Under the pieces are notes generated by a model, which saw only the letters and a list, made by a program, of their open reading frames with translations, was not told where the DNA came from and did not search any database. DNA of 64,000 nucleotides. It comes from Crambe crambe. Taxonomy: Eukaryota > Porifera > Demospongiae > Poecilosclerida > Crambeidae. Positions 19,500 to 31,514 of the stretch are shown here, one piece after another. The stretch's first letter is position 1. Each line of letters opens with the position of its first letter. Both the position numbers and the translations under genes were made by a program. Location of the stretch: NCBI GenBank assembly GCA_963924555.1, contig OZ004598.1:4054501-4118500 (forward strand), in the 5' to 3' direction.

Positions 19500-20694
19500 T
19501 AAGAAGGAAGGAACAATAGAGACAACTTATACAAACTGTTTGCTCTATTATAGCACATTTTACATGATTATACACTGGTATTGAAACATGGGACCAAAAA
19601 ATTGGTACTAACCACATGAGAATGAATGACAGTCACAAATTCAAATGTGGGATCACTTCGAAGCTCCAGAACTAAAATCTTAGCAGGTTTCTCAGTAGCC
19701 AAGCCACAACTTGCAAAATTGTGAATTTCCTCCTAGCACGATCTTGCACTGCTGGGTCAGCATTGTCACAAGTCCTGATTGTACCACCACACAGATAGCT
19801 TCAGAAAGGTAAAAACCTTACATAGAGGTGGGGGAGCTTGGTCAGCTCTTGAAATTGCCATGTATGATGTAGCTAGAAAAAAGTTTTGGTGCGCATGTAC
19901 GGATTATTACTGAATATGCGCAGTACCAGTTTTCTTTTTGTCTCCCGTCTCCGAGCAAAACAAAAAGTAAGATCTGTAGATACTCACTCATACTAGTTGG
20001 TGTGAATATTCTAGGGCTCGCTTGACTTGTTTAAAGTATTATTAGTGCCATGAGCTATAAATTTGTACTAACTATTCAAGCATCAGTTGGCTATGTTCAC
20101 ACAGAGTTAGCTATAATTATATCACCTGCTTTTTAGTTCTATGGAAATTTATATGGGAAAAATGGCAAATCTGTATAGCATCACCTGTCCCACAGCAGCG
20201 TGTTATAAGCTAGCTAGTGTGCCTGTGATTCTATAACCGTCGGGCTATGCAGCTCAGGCTGGGAAAAGTTCAGGGAAATTAATGTATGGCTTCCAGAATT
20301 GCTATACCCCTTGCCTGTCATGGGATCATGAAGGAACTTCAGGTTAATTAAGTGTGCAGGATAATTTTATTTCAAGCACATTTTTTGGCAAATGATGACT
20401 CACATACATTAATTTTAGTATAGAAATAGAGCAGCTGTACTGTGTATATACTTTGTACTTGGCTACACATGACGTCAGTTGGGCTTATAAGGCATTACCA
20501 AAATTGAATACAGTAATGATTGATACATAAAATTTTTCATTAGAGCTATATCAAAGAGATCTTGTTTTGAAAACACGCAGTCACGAGGGCCATGTACAGC
20601 CTTGTCAATTGAGCATATTATTCGTTATCCTAGAGTAGGAAGTGATGTGTCCTAGTATTACTGATAGCTCTGTTTATTGTCATATTCAATGCAG
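19500..20694. other. Intergenic / 5' region of the first Ig-TM-NHL gene
   Basis: No gene seen. The block ending at 20694 (acceptor attcaatgcag before the signal-peptide exon) resembles the sequence ending at 51276 before the second gene copy, and a short motif attctagggctcgc near 20010 recurs near 50148 (gttctagggctcgca). Both genes therefore probably have an upstream non-coding first exon here. Confidence 0.4.
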
Positions 20695-20700
20695 ATAGAA

Positions 20701-23700
20701 ATGTTTTCATGGATTTTTTTACTTCAAGGAGCTATTTTTTCTTGTGCTTGGGGATGTGGACTGAAAGATGTATGTGGAGCTGGTGGCTTTATATCAAGAA
20801 GTAAGATTATCTAAACAGGTCATAACAAGTTATCATCGAAAATTGGAAGTATGACAGATAGCTAGCTACGCAAAGTTTTCATGAACCTCTGCCAGAATGT
20901 TGGCAGAGCCAATCAGATCGTTGATTTATTAGCTAATTGTCACACACTAGATCACATGTGCATGACATCATCGTGCCAGAATTAGTTCTGCGTACTATTA
21001 TTAGGCCTTGGATGTGAAAGTTGAAGTTCTGTCTACAGTAAGTGCAGTAAAGTAAATCTTGTATGGCACAACTGTGCTATGATCTGAGGTCAGACCAAGA
21101 ACTAGTTATCAAGCATCATCCAAGAAAGAAGAAGGCAATCACAAACTTCAAGGTCTATCAAGCCCACATATTTGATTGGAATTTGTGGTTAAAGTCTGAT
21201 GTAATATGATATAGTCAACATTCCATTTGGATATGAAAACCCCCTCCCCTTTCTTCCGCAATACGTCTGGCTCGGAAGACTATGGTATGGGACCCAAAGA
21301 GCCCATAAATGGGAAAAGCCCATATCTGATAACATAAAGAAAAGGGGAATAATGGAAGTTGTTAGGCATGAAGTGAACATATCTAGCTATCTCTCTCCTC
21401 GCTTTGAGCAGCCAGTTGTCCAAAAGTATGAAGTGAAGAGGGTCTATGCTTCAGTGCAGTATCAAATGCTTCACAGGCTTGGGAGTGACATGCTTTGTCT
21501 AACTCTTCAAATTGTGGGTCCTGGGGGAATATCAGTTTGAACTTTGAACTAGCTAAAAATAATAATAGTAATGTATCACTCGCTTCACATGACTACCCTC
21601 CATATAAAGTCAAGGTTGACATTTGTACATTAAATATGGCACCATCATCATGAAGATACTAGACTACAAGTCAAGATTAGTACAGCTGCAACTTAGCTAC
21701 GCAATATCACAATGGTGACATTGTGAATGTGTCCATATTAAAGTCAGAAGACATTGAATTTGCTATTTACAGCACTTAACTTATTATATGTACCTTGTTT
21801 GAGTGACTCGACATACTTTTTCCTCACAGAAAAATTAATGCTTGGCTAGTTATGGGCTTTGCATGTCATAGGCATCATGCACAAAGAATTGAGTGTCGTT
21901 AATAATACAAGCACCTGCCTGTATTATTAAACAAATCATTCTCTTCTCCCCATTTCCCTCCAGCACATTATAATTATCATTATATGCCATTTTTAGCTGT
22001 AGACTCTTCTTCTGACCTTCAAGTATCAGCACGGTGCTCTGGTTCTTCTTCATCCTGGTACATACGGAGATACATGAATGAGAATGACTCACTGGATGGT
22101 TTAGGTGCACCTTTAAGGCTGAATGATTCATTTCGTCAAAGTGGAAATGAGTTGACCATACGTGAGGTCAATGGTTTTGCAGAAGGCACCTACCATTGTG
22201 GAGTGGATAATAATACTATACAACCAGCATCTTTGTGCTTGTTCATGCGAGGTAAAATATCACAGCTATTCATGGGTAATGGGGCAAGTGCAGGCTAATA
22301 TTTGTTAACACTGTAGCCTTATGATTATAGCTAGTGCATAAAAATAAACTTAGATAGCTAAGTTTCCATATAAAAATATAGTATGAAGAAGGAAATGATC
22401 TGAACCAACAGCATGGGTGTAGATCATACAAAGGTTTTTAGGGGGGAGCATTTGAAATGACTTGCTCCTCCCTTCGAATTTTAATTTCCTCCCCCCCCCC
22501 CCAAATAGATATTGTACACAAGAAATTTTTACCACTTTTCTCTAAGACTCTATACTAATTTATTATTATTGAAATACAAAGAGGCAATGCTTCTGCTGTG
22601 CTGGGGACTTATTAACTTTTTATGCTTATTCTCATTTAATCATAATTATTATTATCATCATAGCTAGTTTGTTTTGTTTACCTATTGAAATAAATATGTA
22701 GGAGAACCAGTTTTTACTTCATGTCCTGGCATAAATGGAGCATGTCCCTCAATCATGCAGATAAATGCTACAGAAAACAGTAATGTATCGATTGATACCA
22801 GAATCAACTTTGTGAATGGTGGATTTTGTAATATGACAAAAAAAAATCAGAATACTTACAGTCAGAAAGAATCAAGATGAACAACTGTACCTCTGTTCCA
22901 ACTTAACAGATTTCTCAAACCAACTGTGTGATGACACTGAAAAGTTCATAGTGGACCAGCAGCAGCCTTGTACTGGACCAGATATAACCCTCTGTAAATA
23001 TGACATGAAATTAATATTAGTGAACTTTGGTCCATCTGATGAAGGATTATATAATGTTGAAGTGCAATTTGAAAATGATGGCCGTGGAAGGGGAATGCTG
23101 ATGCTGCAATTCAATATAATACTATCAAATGAAGACACTCCAACTGAAATGCCAAATACTGGTAAGCTACATACAGTAATTAAGAATCTAGTTACTGAGC
23201 ACTTTATAAAAATTATGCATAACTTAAAGAAGAGATGTAGTAATCAATAGCTAATACAATCATGTATGTATACATAGTGTTTGTGGACAGCCTTAATTGC
23301 TGAAGTTTACCTATTAAATATTCATATTTCCCAACATTTCGTGGTTCTCACAGTAGTGTGCAAACAAACATGTGATCCTTGATCATCTCTTTTTTGGATT
23401 ATAATGACAGAGCTATGTAATTAAATTTCAGGTCCCTTCTCACTCCCTACAAGCTTCACCACTTCAACTATCTCAAGTAAGTCACACAATAAAGGACTGT
23501 TGCTACAACCAATTTGACACTTCACCTGTACACATTGTATATCAACCAAAGTTCCACTAACAAAAGAAAGCTCCTCCACAATATAGCTCTCAAATATCCC
23601 TACCTACGTATCTAGCTAGCTGTTTACCTTACTACTTCTGCTACTTCATTCACAAAAGTCGGGATTGCTTGCTCAAAAATGGAGTATAGCTAGGTTGCTA

Positions 23701-26700
23701 TTTCTAGCAGAAGTAGTAGGATAAGTATTGAAGATGAACAACTGGATGAATATCCTGGTTGTTTGGCATTTTGAGAGTGTTCTTTCTTTGCAGTTAGCTT
23801 TTCCAAGGATATTGTATCAAATCTTGCATAGGAATAATTATAGTATGTCAGGCGTGTGCGACCCCCCGGAAAAATCAGGAGGGTCTGGTGACCCATATAT
23901 ACACGTTTGGTGATCCTGGAATGTAATTACTACCACTTACTACGGTCTGGTTAGTTTACATTAGCAACTAAAACTTTGCGCGATGGAATGTTTGCGCAAT
24001 TGCTGCATACAGTGTGCACTGGCTACTCTTCTAGTTACAGTAGCTATAGGCTACAGGTTACCTTTGAGGCTAGGTCAGTTCCAGATTTGAAAGCAGTCAT
24101 CCATGAAGTAGTCTCTTCTCTAGGATTCAAGCTAAAGTTGCAGCTAATTTGCAGCAAGAAGAAAGCACACTTGCAGTTTCCACAGATCTGGCAGATGATG
24201 AAACGCAAAATGTCCTTTGGATCGGAATTCTACTTAAGTTGAATGAAGCGATCGCGATCCGCAACTATCGTTGCAGTTGCACTAGTCATGTGTACTAGTA
24301 AGTCCAGACCCTTAGGGTCATGTAGCCAAGGAGAGACAGAGCTCAATCTCCTGAAAGTATAGCCAAATTCTCTCTCTCTCTCTCTCTACCTCTCTACTAA
24401 CCTTTGTCCAGTACCAGCCTTGAATGCATCACGATTAAATGAAGTTTTGCTCTGAAATATTTTTAAAATCTATAATTAACGATCTCTGCTACAATCTAGC
24501 TAATGCAGCTAATGCACCAGATTGAGTTGGGACAATATCAAGATGGAAGACAAGTCTGGCAAAAGAGGCATGGCATTGAGACCCCTTAAGGTTTATGCGC
24601 CCTCTGCCATTATGAATTCCATACCAGTAATCAAACAAAATGGACACTTTATGTTTGACTCCTCTAAAAATTGTCTTTTTGAATGTTTCTTCATTCCATT
24701 GAACTTTGTTGAAATCGATGCAAACTGTTTTAATGATATGAAATCCTTTTGCTTTGAGATAAACATACCACTTTCTGCTTTTAAGAGCTTCAGATCGTAC
24801 ACACTTGTAATGGGATGAGGCATACATGATTTGCACATAAACAATATCTTTAGTTGCATGTTCTAAGAAAAACTCCTTCGTCACTAACTTGGAGGATTTG
24901 TACTTTGAACTCATGTGATTCCAATGACGAATATCAAACAAGTCGCTAAATGTTAGGTGGTTTTCTTCACTCGTTTCAAAGTGAAAAATATTAGCTCCTT
25001 CTTCTTTCACTGACGGCTCCACTACTTTGGAAATGTTCACAGAATGGGCCCAACATTGCAGATCACACAGGTTGTTGAGAGCATTTGCTGTTTGCTCCCA
25101 AATGCGTAGGCTGAGAGCCATTGGTTCTGATGGGAGATTTCTCAATGGAAGGTTTCCTATTCGTACTGGATCAGATGTATGACTTCTCAATCTGCCATGA
25201 GAAATTAATTCAGTTAGAGTAAATGATCAAAGATCGAACACCATGCATTATCGACACACTATATCTCAGGAACGACAGTATGTAGAACCAAGTTTAAACT
25301 ACCAAAGTGGAGTACAAACCTTCCTTATTCTGTCACCAAAAAAATGTTTTAGTACCTGTTGCTATTTCAAAGCAATAGCTAGAAATGTAGCTTCACTTAA
25401 ACCCTTTTCATTAATTGCATGGGCATTGATAAATGTTAGCGCAATGCAGCGCAAAGACGATCAGGAAGCAAACCCTGAGGCTGTGGGGAAACAAGCACAT
25501 CATTCCATCTTACAAAGTGAAGTATGTTTTCTCCTTGCAGCAACTTTAGCTTGAATCCTAGAGAAGAGACTACTTCATGGATGACTGCTTTCAAATCTGG
25601 AACTGACCTATAGCCTTGAAGGTAACCTGTAGCCTATAGCTACTGTAACTAGAAGAGTAGCTAGTGCACACTGTATGCAGCAATTGCGATTGCGCAAAGT
25701 TTTAGTTGCTAATGTAAACTAACCAGACCTAGTAGTCGTGCACGCCAGACTAGTTTGCTTCCTAATCGTCTTCGTGGGATTCGCGCTGCATTGCACTAAC
25801 AGTGCCCACGCAACCACAGTCATTTCATAAGCAGTACATAATTTATATGCATACCTATGAATCATGGGTAAGGTCACCAAACCTGTATGTATAATTATGG
25901 CCTCCCCACTCAAAGAATACTTTTTTTAACACATGTCTTACTTTTCTCTCCCTGCATGTCCAGATGCACTTTCTAGTGAAAGTATTGCCGGAATTGTGGT
26001 TGCAGCTATCGTCATTGGGGTAATCGTCATGATTGCTATTCTCATCATTTACTACAGATGTTGTAAAAAAGGTATGAATAGAACTGATGAATGCAAATAA
26101 GCTTAGCTTACAATGTTGCTGAGAATGAAAGATCGTGATCATGTGCAAATTAGCTTCCCACTATAGGACAAACAAACAAACAAACAAACAAATAAACAAA
26201 CAAACAAAAACAAAAACAACAGCAGACTGCACTCCAAATATCTCTGTAGACATGGTAGCCCCTCACCATTAATAGAAAAAGAACTTTCCTAGTCACCAAT
26301 TTATAGCAGCTGTGGTAAATTTAATTCCATCATGTCTTAAATTTACTTTTAAATATGGTATATATATCATTTCACCAGTTGTATTTGTAAGACCCGATAT
26401 GGTAGCAGTGATTGGTGATAGGATAGTCACAGTGGGAGATTCTGCTGAACATGTCAACATCTATTCTAAACAACTGAGGAAAATGAAATCCTTCAAACTG
26501 AGAGGAGGAAACGAACCACGTCCGAGAGGACTATCAACAGATGGTACACATCTCTTCATTTCAGATAAAGCAAATCAATCTATCACAAAGTACACAATTA
26601 AAGGTAAAAAAATTGTTGAAAGCAGAAATACATTTGGTGGTCGTTGTGGCACTGCAATTGACACAGACAAAGGAAGAGTATATGTAGCACATGAATCTGC

Positions 26701-27142
26701 TCATAAAATTGAAGTGCTGGACTTGGATCTTAACTCGGTCGGCCTCGAATTTGGTGAAGAAGGTGATCAAAGGAAACAGTTCAAGCAACCTTGTGATGTG
26801 GCAGTGGCCAGAGTTGATGACACTGTTTATGTATCAGATACTGGCAATAACCGTATACAAGTTTTCTCTGGTGATGGAGAATACATCAGAGAGTTTGGTA
26901 AGGACCACCTTAGCGAACCTGCAGGATTATGTGTCGATCATAATAATCGTGTATTGGTCACTGATCATGGTCATCACCGTGTATGTATCTTCAATGCCAT
27001 TGGAGAGTTACTTGATACATTTGGTCAAAATGAAGAAATAAAAGCAAACTTTGAAGACCTTTATGGTATAGCAGTTGACAGTGATGGAAAGATCTACACA
27101 GCGGACTATGCTGGTAACAACCTGCAAGTTCATTGTTCTTAA
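20701..27142 (+). CDS. Ig-like / transmembrane / NHL-propeller receptor, copy A (one frameshift)
   Basis: Exons 20701-20800 (signal peptide, MFSWIFLLQGAIFSCA), 21997-22251 (Ig-like: RCSG, SSWYIRR, LTIREV, GTYHCGV), 22702-23161 (second Ig-like, Cys-rich: SCPG, CTGPDITLCKYD, DEGLYNVEV), 23432-23476 (Ser/Thr stalk), 25964-26071 (TM helix AGIVVAAIVIGVIVMIAILI then RCCKK stop-transfer), 26379-27142 (six NHL-type blades, for example VYVSDTGNNRIQVFSGDG and VLVTDHGHHRVCIFNAIG). All introns are phase 1. Length about 576 residues. Exon 3 has one extra A in a nine-A run (22838-22846), which breaks the frame; either a sequencing error or a pseudogene. The NHL part resembles that of TRIM-NHL proteins, but no RING or B-box is seen. 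Predicted as a cell-surface receptor; ligand unknown. Confidence 0.8.
22838..22846 (+). other. Nine-A run carrying a +1 frameshift in copy A exon 3
   Basis: Exon 3 of copy A is 460 bp, one more than a multiple compatible with phase-1/phase-1 borders. Copy B (60159-60593) is 435 bp and fully open, and the fragment at 27874 has no homopolymer here. The extra base lies in this A run. Confidence 0.75.
23944..25729. mobile_element. 1.8 kb DNA element with about 200 bp terminal inverted repeats
   Basis: The left arm (23944 to about 24145) and the right arm (about 25535 to 25729) are near-perfect reverse complements (for example gtctggttagtttacattag inverted at the far end). It lies in intron 4 of copy A, before the TM exon. 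It contains an antisense open frame (24489-25190) but no recognisable transposase, so it is non-autonomous. Confidence 0.8.
24489..25190 (-). CDS. Open frame carried inside the 1.8 kb inverted-repeat element (possible captured host sequence)
   Basis: 233 codons without a stop; no ATG near the 5' end (the first Met is about residue 23, EPMALSLRIW), so it looks like an exon or fragment. Not recognised with confidence. Segments such as NLCDLQCWAH, FSDLFDIRHWNHM and LVTKEFFLEHATKDIVYVQ have the look of an animal Golgi-type O-fucosyltransferase-like protein, but this is an impression only. It runs opposite to the receptor gene that hosts the element. Confidence 0.4.
   Translation of the reverse strand: MRSHTSDPVRIGNLPLRNLPSEPMALSLRIWEQTANALNNLCDLQCWAHSVNISKVVEPSVKEEGANIFHFETSEENHLTFSDLFDIRHWNHMSSKYKSSKLVTKEFFLEHATKDIVYVQIMYASSHYKCVRSEALKSRKWYVYLKAKGFHIIKTVCIDFNKVQWNEETFKKTIFRGVKHKVSILFDYWYGIHNGRGRINLKGSQCHASFARLVFHLDIVPTQSGALAALARL
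26162..26221 (+). repeat. (ACAA)n microsatellite
   Basis: Runs of caaa units in intron 5 of copy A. Confidence 0.9.
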
Positions 27143-27873
27143 TATTTTTCTTTCTACACAACTTTATAGTGTACTGTAGTTACTGGTATTTTCTATTAAG
27201 TTAATTTTTTACTTATGACATGAAATTAAGACTGTATGTAATTTCTAGTGTATTATTTTCCTGTTTTTCTTTCTTATTTACTGTAAATTTTCAATTATGC
27301 TATTTCGTTGTACTGCTTACCTGTAGTTAATTTTTACATACGTCATGGTAATTAATAACTGTTTTCATGTGATTATTTTCATTGTTGAACTTCATTGTTG
27401 AATGTGACCACAAAAATGAATTATTTTTATGGTATTCAATTTTACAATACAATTATTGAGCAGCTGTTATTGCAGTGCTTCATCTGTTCTGAAATGTCTG
27501 GATGGTAGTCTGAAGTAGCAACTATGTCCCATGGCTATTATAGGGAACCTCCAAAATTCTAATGAACACACTTGGGGACCCAGCCTGTCCTCTGTTGAGG
27601 TTGTCCTTAGAAGTTATTTAGAGTGTATATAAGATTGTTGAGAGGTCCTCTTTATTTTACATGACTATACTCTCACATCCAAAAAATATATATATATCCT
27701 GCATATCGTGGTTTGGACAGTTTTCTACACCAGTCTCTTGTACTTTGAGTGTCTACTGCTGCTACTGCTTTTATGGTCACTGGTACACAAGAAAGTCAAC
27801 ATATTTTAACCAGTTATCTCTAAGACTCTTATATTTTGTGCTTGCATATATATTTTTTGAAATAAATATGTAG

Positions 27874-28242
27874 GAGAACCAGTTATTACTTCATGTCCTG
27901 GCATAAATGGAGCATGTTCCTCAGTCATGCGGATAAATGCCACAGAAAACAGTAATGTATCGATTCATACCAGAATCAACTTTGTGAATGGTGGATTTTG
28001 TAATATGACAAAAAGAATCAGAACACTTACAGTCATAAAGGATCAAGATGAACAACTGTACCTCTGTTCCAACTTAATTTTTTTCAAACCAACTGTGTGA
28101 TAGCACTGAAAAGATTAAAGTGGACCAGCAGCAACCTTGCACTGGACCAGATATCACCCTCTGTAAATATGACATGAAATTAATATTACTGAACTTTGGT
28201 CTATCTGATGAAGGATTATATAATGTTGAAGTGGAATTTGAA
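27874..28242 (+). pseudogene. Third, broken copy of the receptor's exon 3
   Basis: Begins with the same acceptor context (aaatatgtag) as exon 3 of copy A and translates EPVITSCPGINGACSS. A deletion near 28074 (aacttaatttttttc) shifts the frame, and homology stops near 28242 where a Penelope-like fragment begins. It lies 0.7 kb downstream of copy A. Confidence 0.8.
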
Positions 28243-28249
28243 AATAATT

Positions 28250-29062
28250 ATTGGTCGTTGATCATGCTTCTTAGATTGTTTATTAGAGGTGGGCAATGAT
28301 GGTAAAATTTTATCCACAGTATATAGGAAACAGACACACACGGATAGGTATTTAAATTATAGATCACACCATCCAATACATGTAAAAAGAGGAGTTATTA
28401 AAAGCTTGTATGACAGAGCCACAAGGGTTACTACGCATGAAGAGGACTTGGTTAAGGAGCATATGCATCTTAAAAATTTTTTTGTGAATAATGATTACCC
28501 AGAAGCCTTTCTCTCTGCAACTTTAAATCCCATAGCACCGAAACCTAGGGAAAATAGTAGTAATAGTGAAGAAAGACAGAAACAAATAGTAATTCCATAT
28601 GTTAAAGGCCTTAGTGAAGACATTAGGAGGGTTTGTAGAAAGTTTGATATTAGGGTTGTTTTTAGATCAGGGGTTAGTTTGAGATCCAAACTTTCTAAGA
28701 TTAAGGATAAGTTACCATCTGACCAAAATTCTAATGTTGTTTATAGGGTACCTTGTAGTTGTGGAAAATTTTACATTGGTGGAACGGTGAGAAGGCTGGA
28801 AACTAGGCTGAAGGAGCATAAGGAAGCTTGCCTACGAGGAGAACAAGAGAAATCTGCTGTTGCTGATCATGCCTGGAGTAATCATCATCCTATATTATGG
28901 AAGGAAGCTTCAGTTGTAGATCAAGCTAGGACTAGGAAGAAGCTGCTTCTAAAAGAAGCGCTTCATATTGGTTTAACTTCAGAAGAGCAGCGTTTTAATA
29001 GCGATGTAGGTCTAGAACTTCAAGGTTGCTGGGTTTCTACGCTTAAAGCCTTAGGGAAATAG
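28250..29062 (+). mobile_element. 5'-truncated Penelope-like element (RT tail plus GIY-YIG endonuclease)
   Basis: An open frame of about 257 codons ends at a stop at 29060. The start resembles the thumb region of Penelope-like reverse transcriptases (STVYRKQTHTDRYLNYRS, HPIHVKRGVIKSLY). The C-terminal part carries a GIY-YIG endonuclease variant (VPCSCGKFYIGGTVRRLE, then RLKEHKEACLRG and AVADHAWSNHHPI). The first Tyr of GIY is replaced in this copy (KFYIGGT). Catalytic RT motifs are absent: it was inserted truncated, breaking the receptor exon copy. Confidence 0.85.
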
Positions 29063-29112
29063 TGTTTATGACTTCAGGTATTGGCATGCTATAATATAAT
29101 ATCCATAGGCGT

Positions 29113-29376
29113 TTGCATGTGCGTTGTCTAGATAACGGGCGTAGCTATTATAAAGGACTGTCACGAAAATTTGGACCGGGGAAAAAAGTGGACCGCCTTT
29201 ACCAAAAGTTATCCGGGCATATCAGCTTATACATAACTGAGCAGCGCTACCCACCAGACTGTAGTCAAGACAAAAAGAGAGCTATTGGAGAGAAAGCAGC
29301 TATGTTCAATGTAAGAAAGGGAGTTCTTTTCATCAAGAAGAAAAAGAAGAGCGTGGTAAGACCTGATTTTTCATAG
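29113..29376 (+). pseudogene. Fragment resembling the N-terminal zinc-binding region of gypsy-type integrases
   Basis: The translation contains LYITEQRYPPDCSQDKKRA and KAAMFNVRKGVLFIKKKKK, like the segment just before the HHCC motif in Ty3/gypsy integrases (YP...KR..RR.A..F....G.L....K). No HHCC or DDE part follows in frame. It may be the 5' side of the same relic as 29676-30370. Confidence 0.5.
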
Positions 29377-29675
29377 GTGCTTATTATGCTTGTAGATAGC
29401 TAGCTTTTATGGCCTTACTGGCTACCAGCATAGATACTATATATCTACTGCACAGTATAATTATGGTATCTGTACCAGATTTTTGGCCTCTGTAAAAGAA
29501 GCTCATGAAATTTGCCTGTAGCTATAGCTAGCTATGTACCAAGTTACCCAGCTATTCTCTTCAAATAAATAATCAAATCAAATATCATTCTGATGACCTT
29601 GGGTTTTCCCTATCCCTGACCAAAAGGCTGTATGGTTTAATAGTAGACATACTGATGCTGAGATCATGTGTGTGG

Positions 29676-30370
29676 TGTTCCAGAAAGTCTACTATCGGAG
29701 AAGGGACCCAATCAGCTATCCTACCTGATGACCGATGTATGCAGTCTTCTTGGAATTACGAAATTGAATACTACAGCATACCATCTTCAGTGTGATGGCC
29801 TCACCGAGAGGTTTAATCGTACTCTCGTACTCTAAAGACGCTGATATGCAAGCATGTTGATGTCTATGGGAAGCAGTGGGACAAGTATTTACATGGGATG
29901 CCTATGAGGCAACAGGCGAGAAGCCATCTTACCTTCTTTATGGTAGCTATCCTATTGAAGCTGCATTTCTTCCTGCTAATGAGGTAGAAGGGGCTGACCT
30001 GACAGGCTACCGATGCGACAGGAACTCACTGAGATACTCAGTCAACCCAGAAAACCCAGAAGCATTGCAAAAAGTACTATAATAAGGTGAACAAATGTTC
30101 TCCTATGCAGTTCAAGATTGGCGGTCTAGTGCTATTTCGATTTCCTCAGGAAGAGTCCGGGAAGTTTCAGAAGTTATCTCGTCTGTGGCATGGACCCTAT
30201 ATATATTGAGTTTTTGAGGTGACTCCAACCGGCATTGCAGGAAAACGTGTCTACACTTCAAAAGATGATATTATTCATGTACACTTAAATCTGAGTTACC
30301 CTAGTTATCTGACCATCTCTCTACTATGGAAGAAAGTAAGCTCGGGGCAAGCTCTAACTGGAGGAGGGGG
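29676..30370 (+). pseudogene. Ty3/gypsy pol 3' relic (integrase core to chromodomain-side tail)
   Basis: Frames around 29690-29830 read TAYHLQCDGLTERFNRTL, the conserved end of the integrase core, then PSYLLYGSYPIEA (29920), then KIGGLVLFRFPQEESGKF and LWHGPYIY (30115-30210), as in the GPY/F region. Stops and shifts break it. A purine run followed by tgtgcgacgg at 30370 may be a PPT/LTR start; no second LTR was located. Confidence 0.7.
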
Positions 30371-30723
30371 TGTGCGACGGTAACATTAATTGTTACTTTT
30401 ATCATTACTAACTGTTATGTAATCATCATTGTGATTTCACTTATGACGTAATCTTGTATCACATGTTCACTCCTTGATTTGTGACCCTTGAGTAAAGTCT
30501 AATATCACTTGAGATGCTGCCTGGTGACATTACATGAATAACATATCTGATATAAAGTAGTCTTGTCCTACATGTAAATAATAACCAGATAGTCAACAAG
30601 TGAATTTTATATAGCATGCAGTTATATTCCTACATAGGTATCCTTTCAAGGAAAAAACAACTTGACAAACTTCAATAGACTTGATTAACTTATAATTATT
30701 GGGAGGAGGGTGGGTTAATCTTC

Positions 30724-31514
30724 AAAGCCAGGTCCACTGGACCTGCCTAAATTTCAGCAGCAAAACTGGACCAGGTCCACTGTTTTCCCCTGCCAAAAAT
30801 GGACCTGCTTGGATTTCGACAGCGAAACTGGAACCGGGTCCACTTTTTTCCCCTGCCAAAAATGGACCTGCCTGGATTTCGGCAGGAAACTGGACCGAGT
30901 CCACTTTTTTCCCCTGCCAAAAATGGACCTGCCTGGATTTCGGCAGGAAACTGGACCGGGTCCACTTTTTTCCCCTGCCAAAAATGGACCTGCCTGGATT
31001 TCGGCAGGAAACTGGACCGGGTCCACTTTTTTCCCCTGCCAAAAATGGACCTGCCTGGATTTCGGCAGGAAACTGGACCGGGTCCACTTTTTTCCCCTGC
31101 CAAAAATGGACCTGCCTGGATTTTGACAGCGAAACTGGACCGGGTCCACTTTTTTCCCCTGCCAAAAATGGACCTGCCTGGATTTTGACAGCGAAACTGG
31201 ACCGGGTCCACTTTTTTCCCCTGCCAAAAATGGACCTGCTTAGAATTTGACGGCGAAACTGGACCGGGTCCACTTTTTTCCCCTGCCAAAAACGGACCTG
31301 TTTGGACCAGGTCCACTTTTTTCCCCTGCCAAAACTGGACCGGGTCCACTTTTTTCTTGACAAAATGGACCAGGTCCACTTTTGGCAAGGCAGGTCCACT
31401 TTTGGCAGAAAAAAATGGACCCCCCACTTTTGGCAGAAAAAAGTGGACCCCCCGGTCCATTTTTTTCTGCCAAAAGTGGACCGGGGGGTCCACTTTTTTC
31501 CCGGTCCACTTTTG
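30724..31514. repeat. 61-62 bp satellite with palindromic core
   Basis: About eight regular units (tccacttttttcccctgcc, aaaatggacctgcctggatt, ggcaggaaactggaccggg) from 30770 to 31290, then shorter scrambled pieces to 31514 with inverted copies (ccaaaagtggaccggggggtcc). Unit length changes from 61 to 62 bp with the inner word (ttcggcaggaaac versus ttttgacagcgaaac). Long open frames on both strands are by-products of a stop-free unit. Confidence 0.9.

Noticed and set aside
21352..21540. Possible extra receptor exon (62 codons)
   Set aside because: No good splice signals, no counterpart in copy B, and exon 1 to exon 2 joins cleanly in phase without it.
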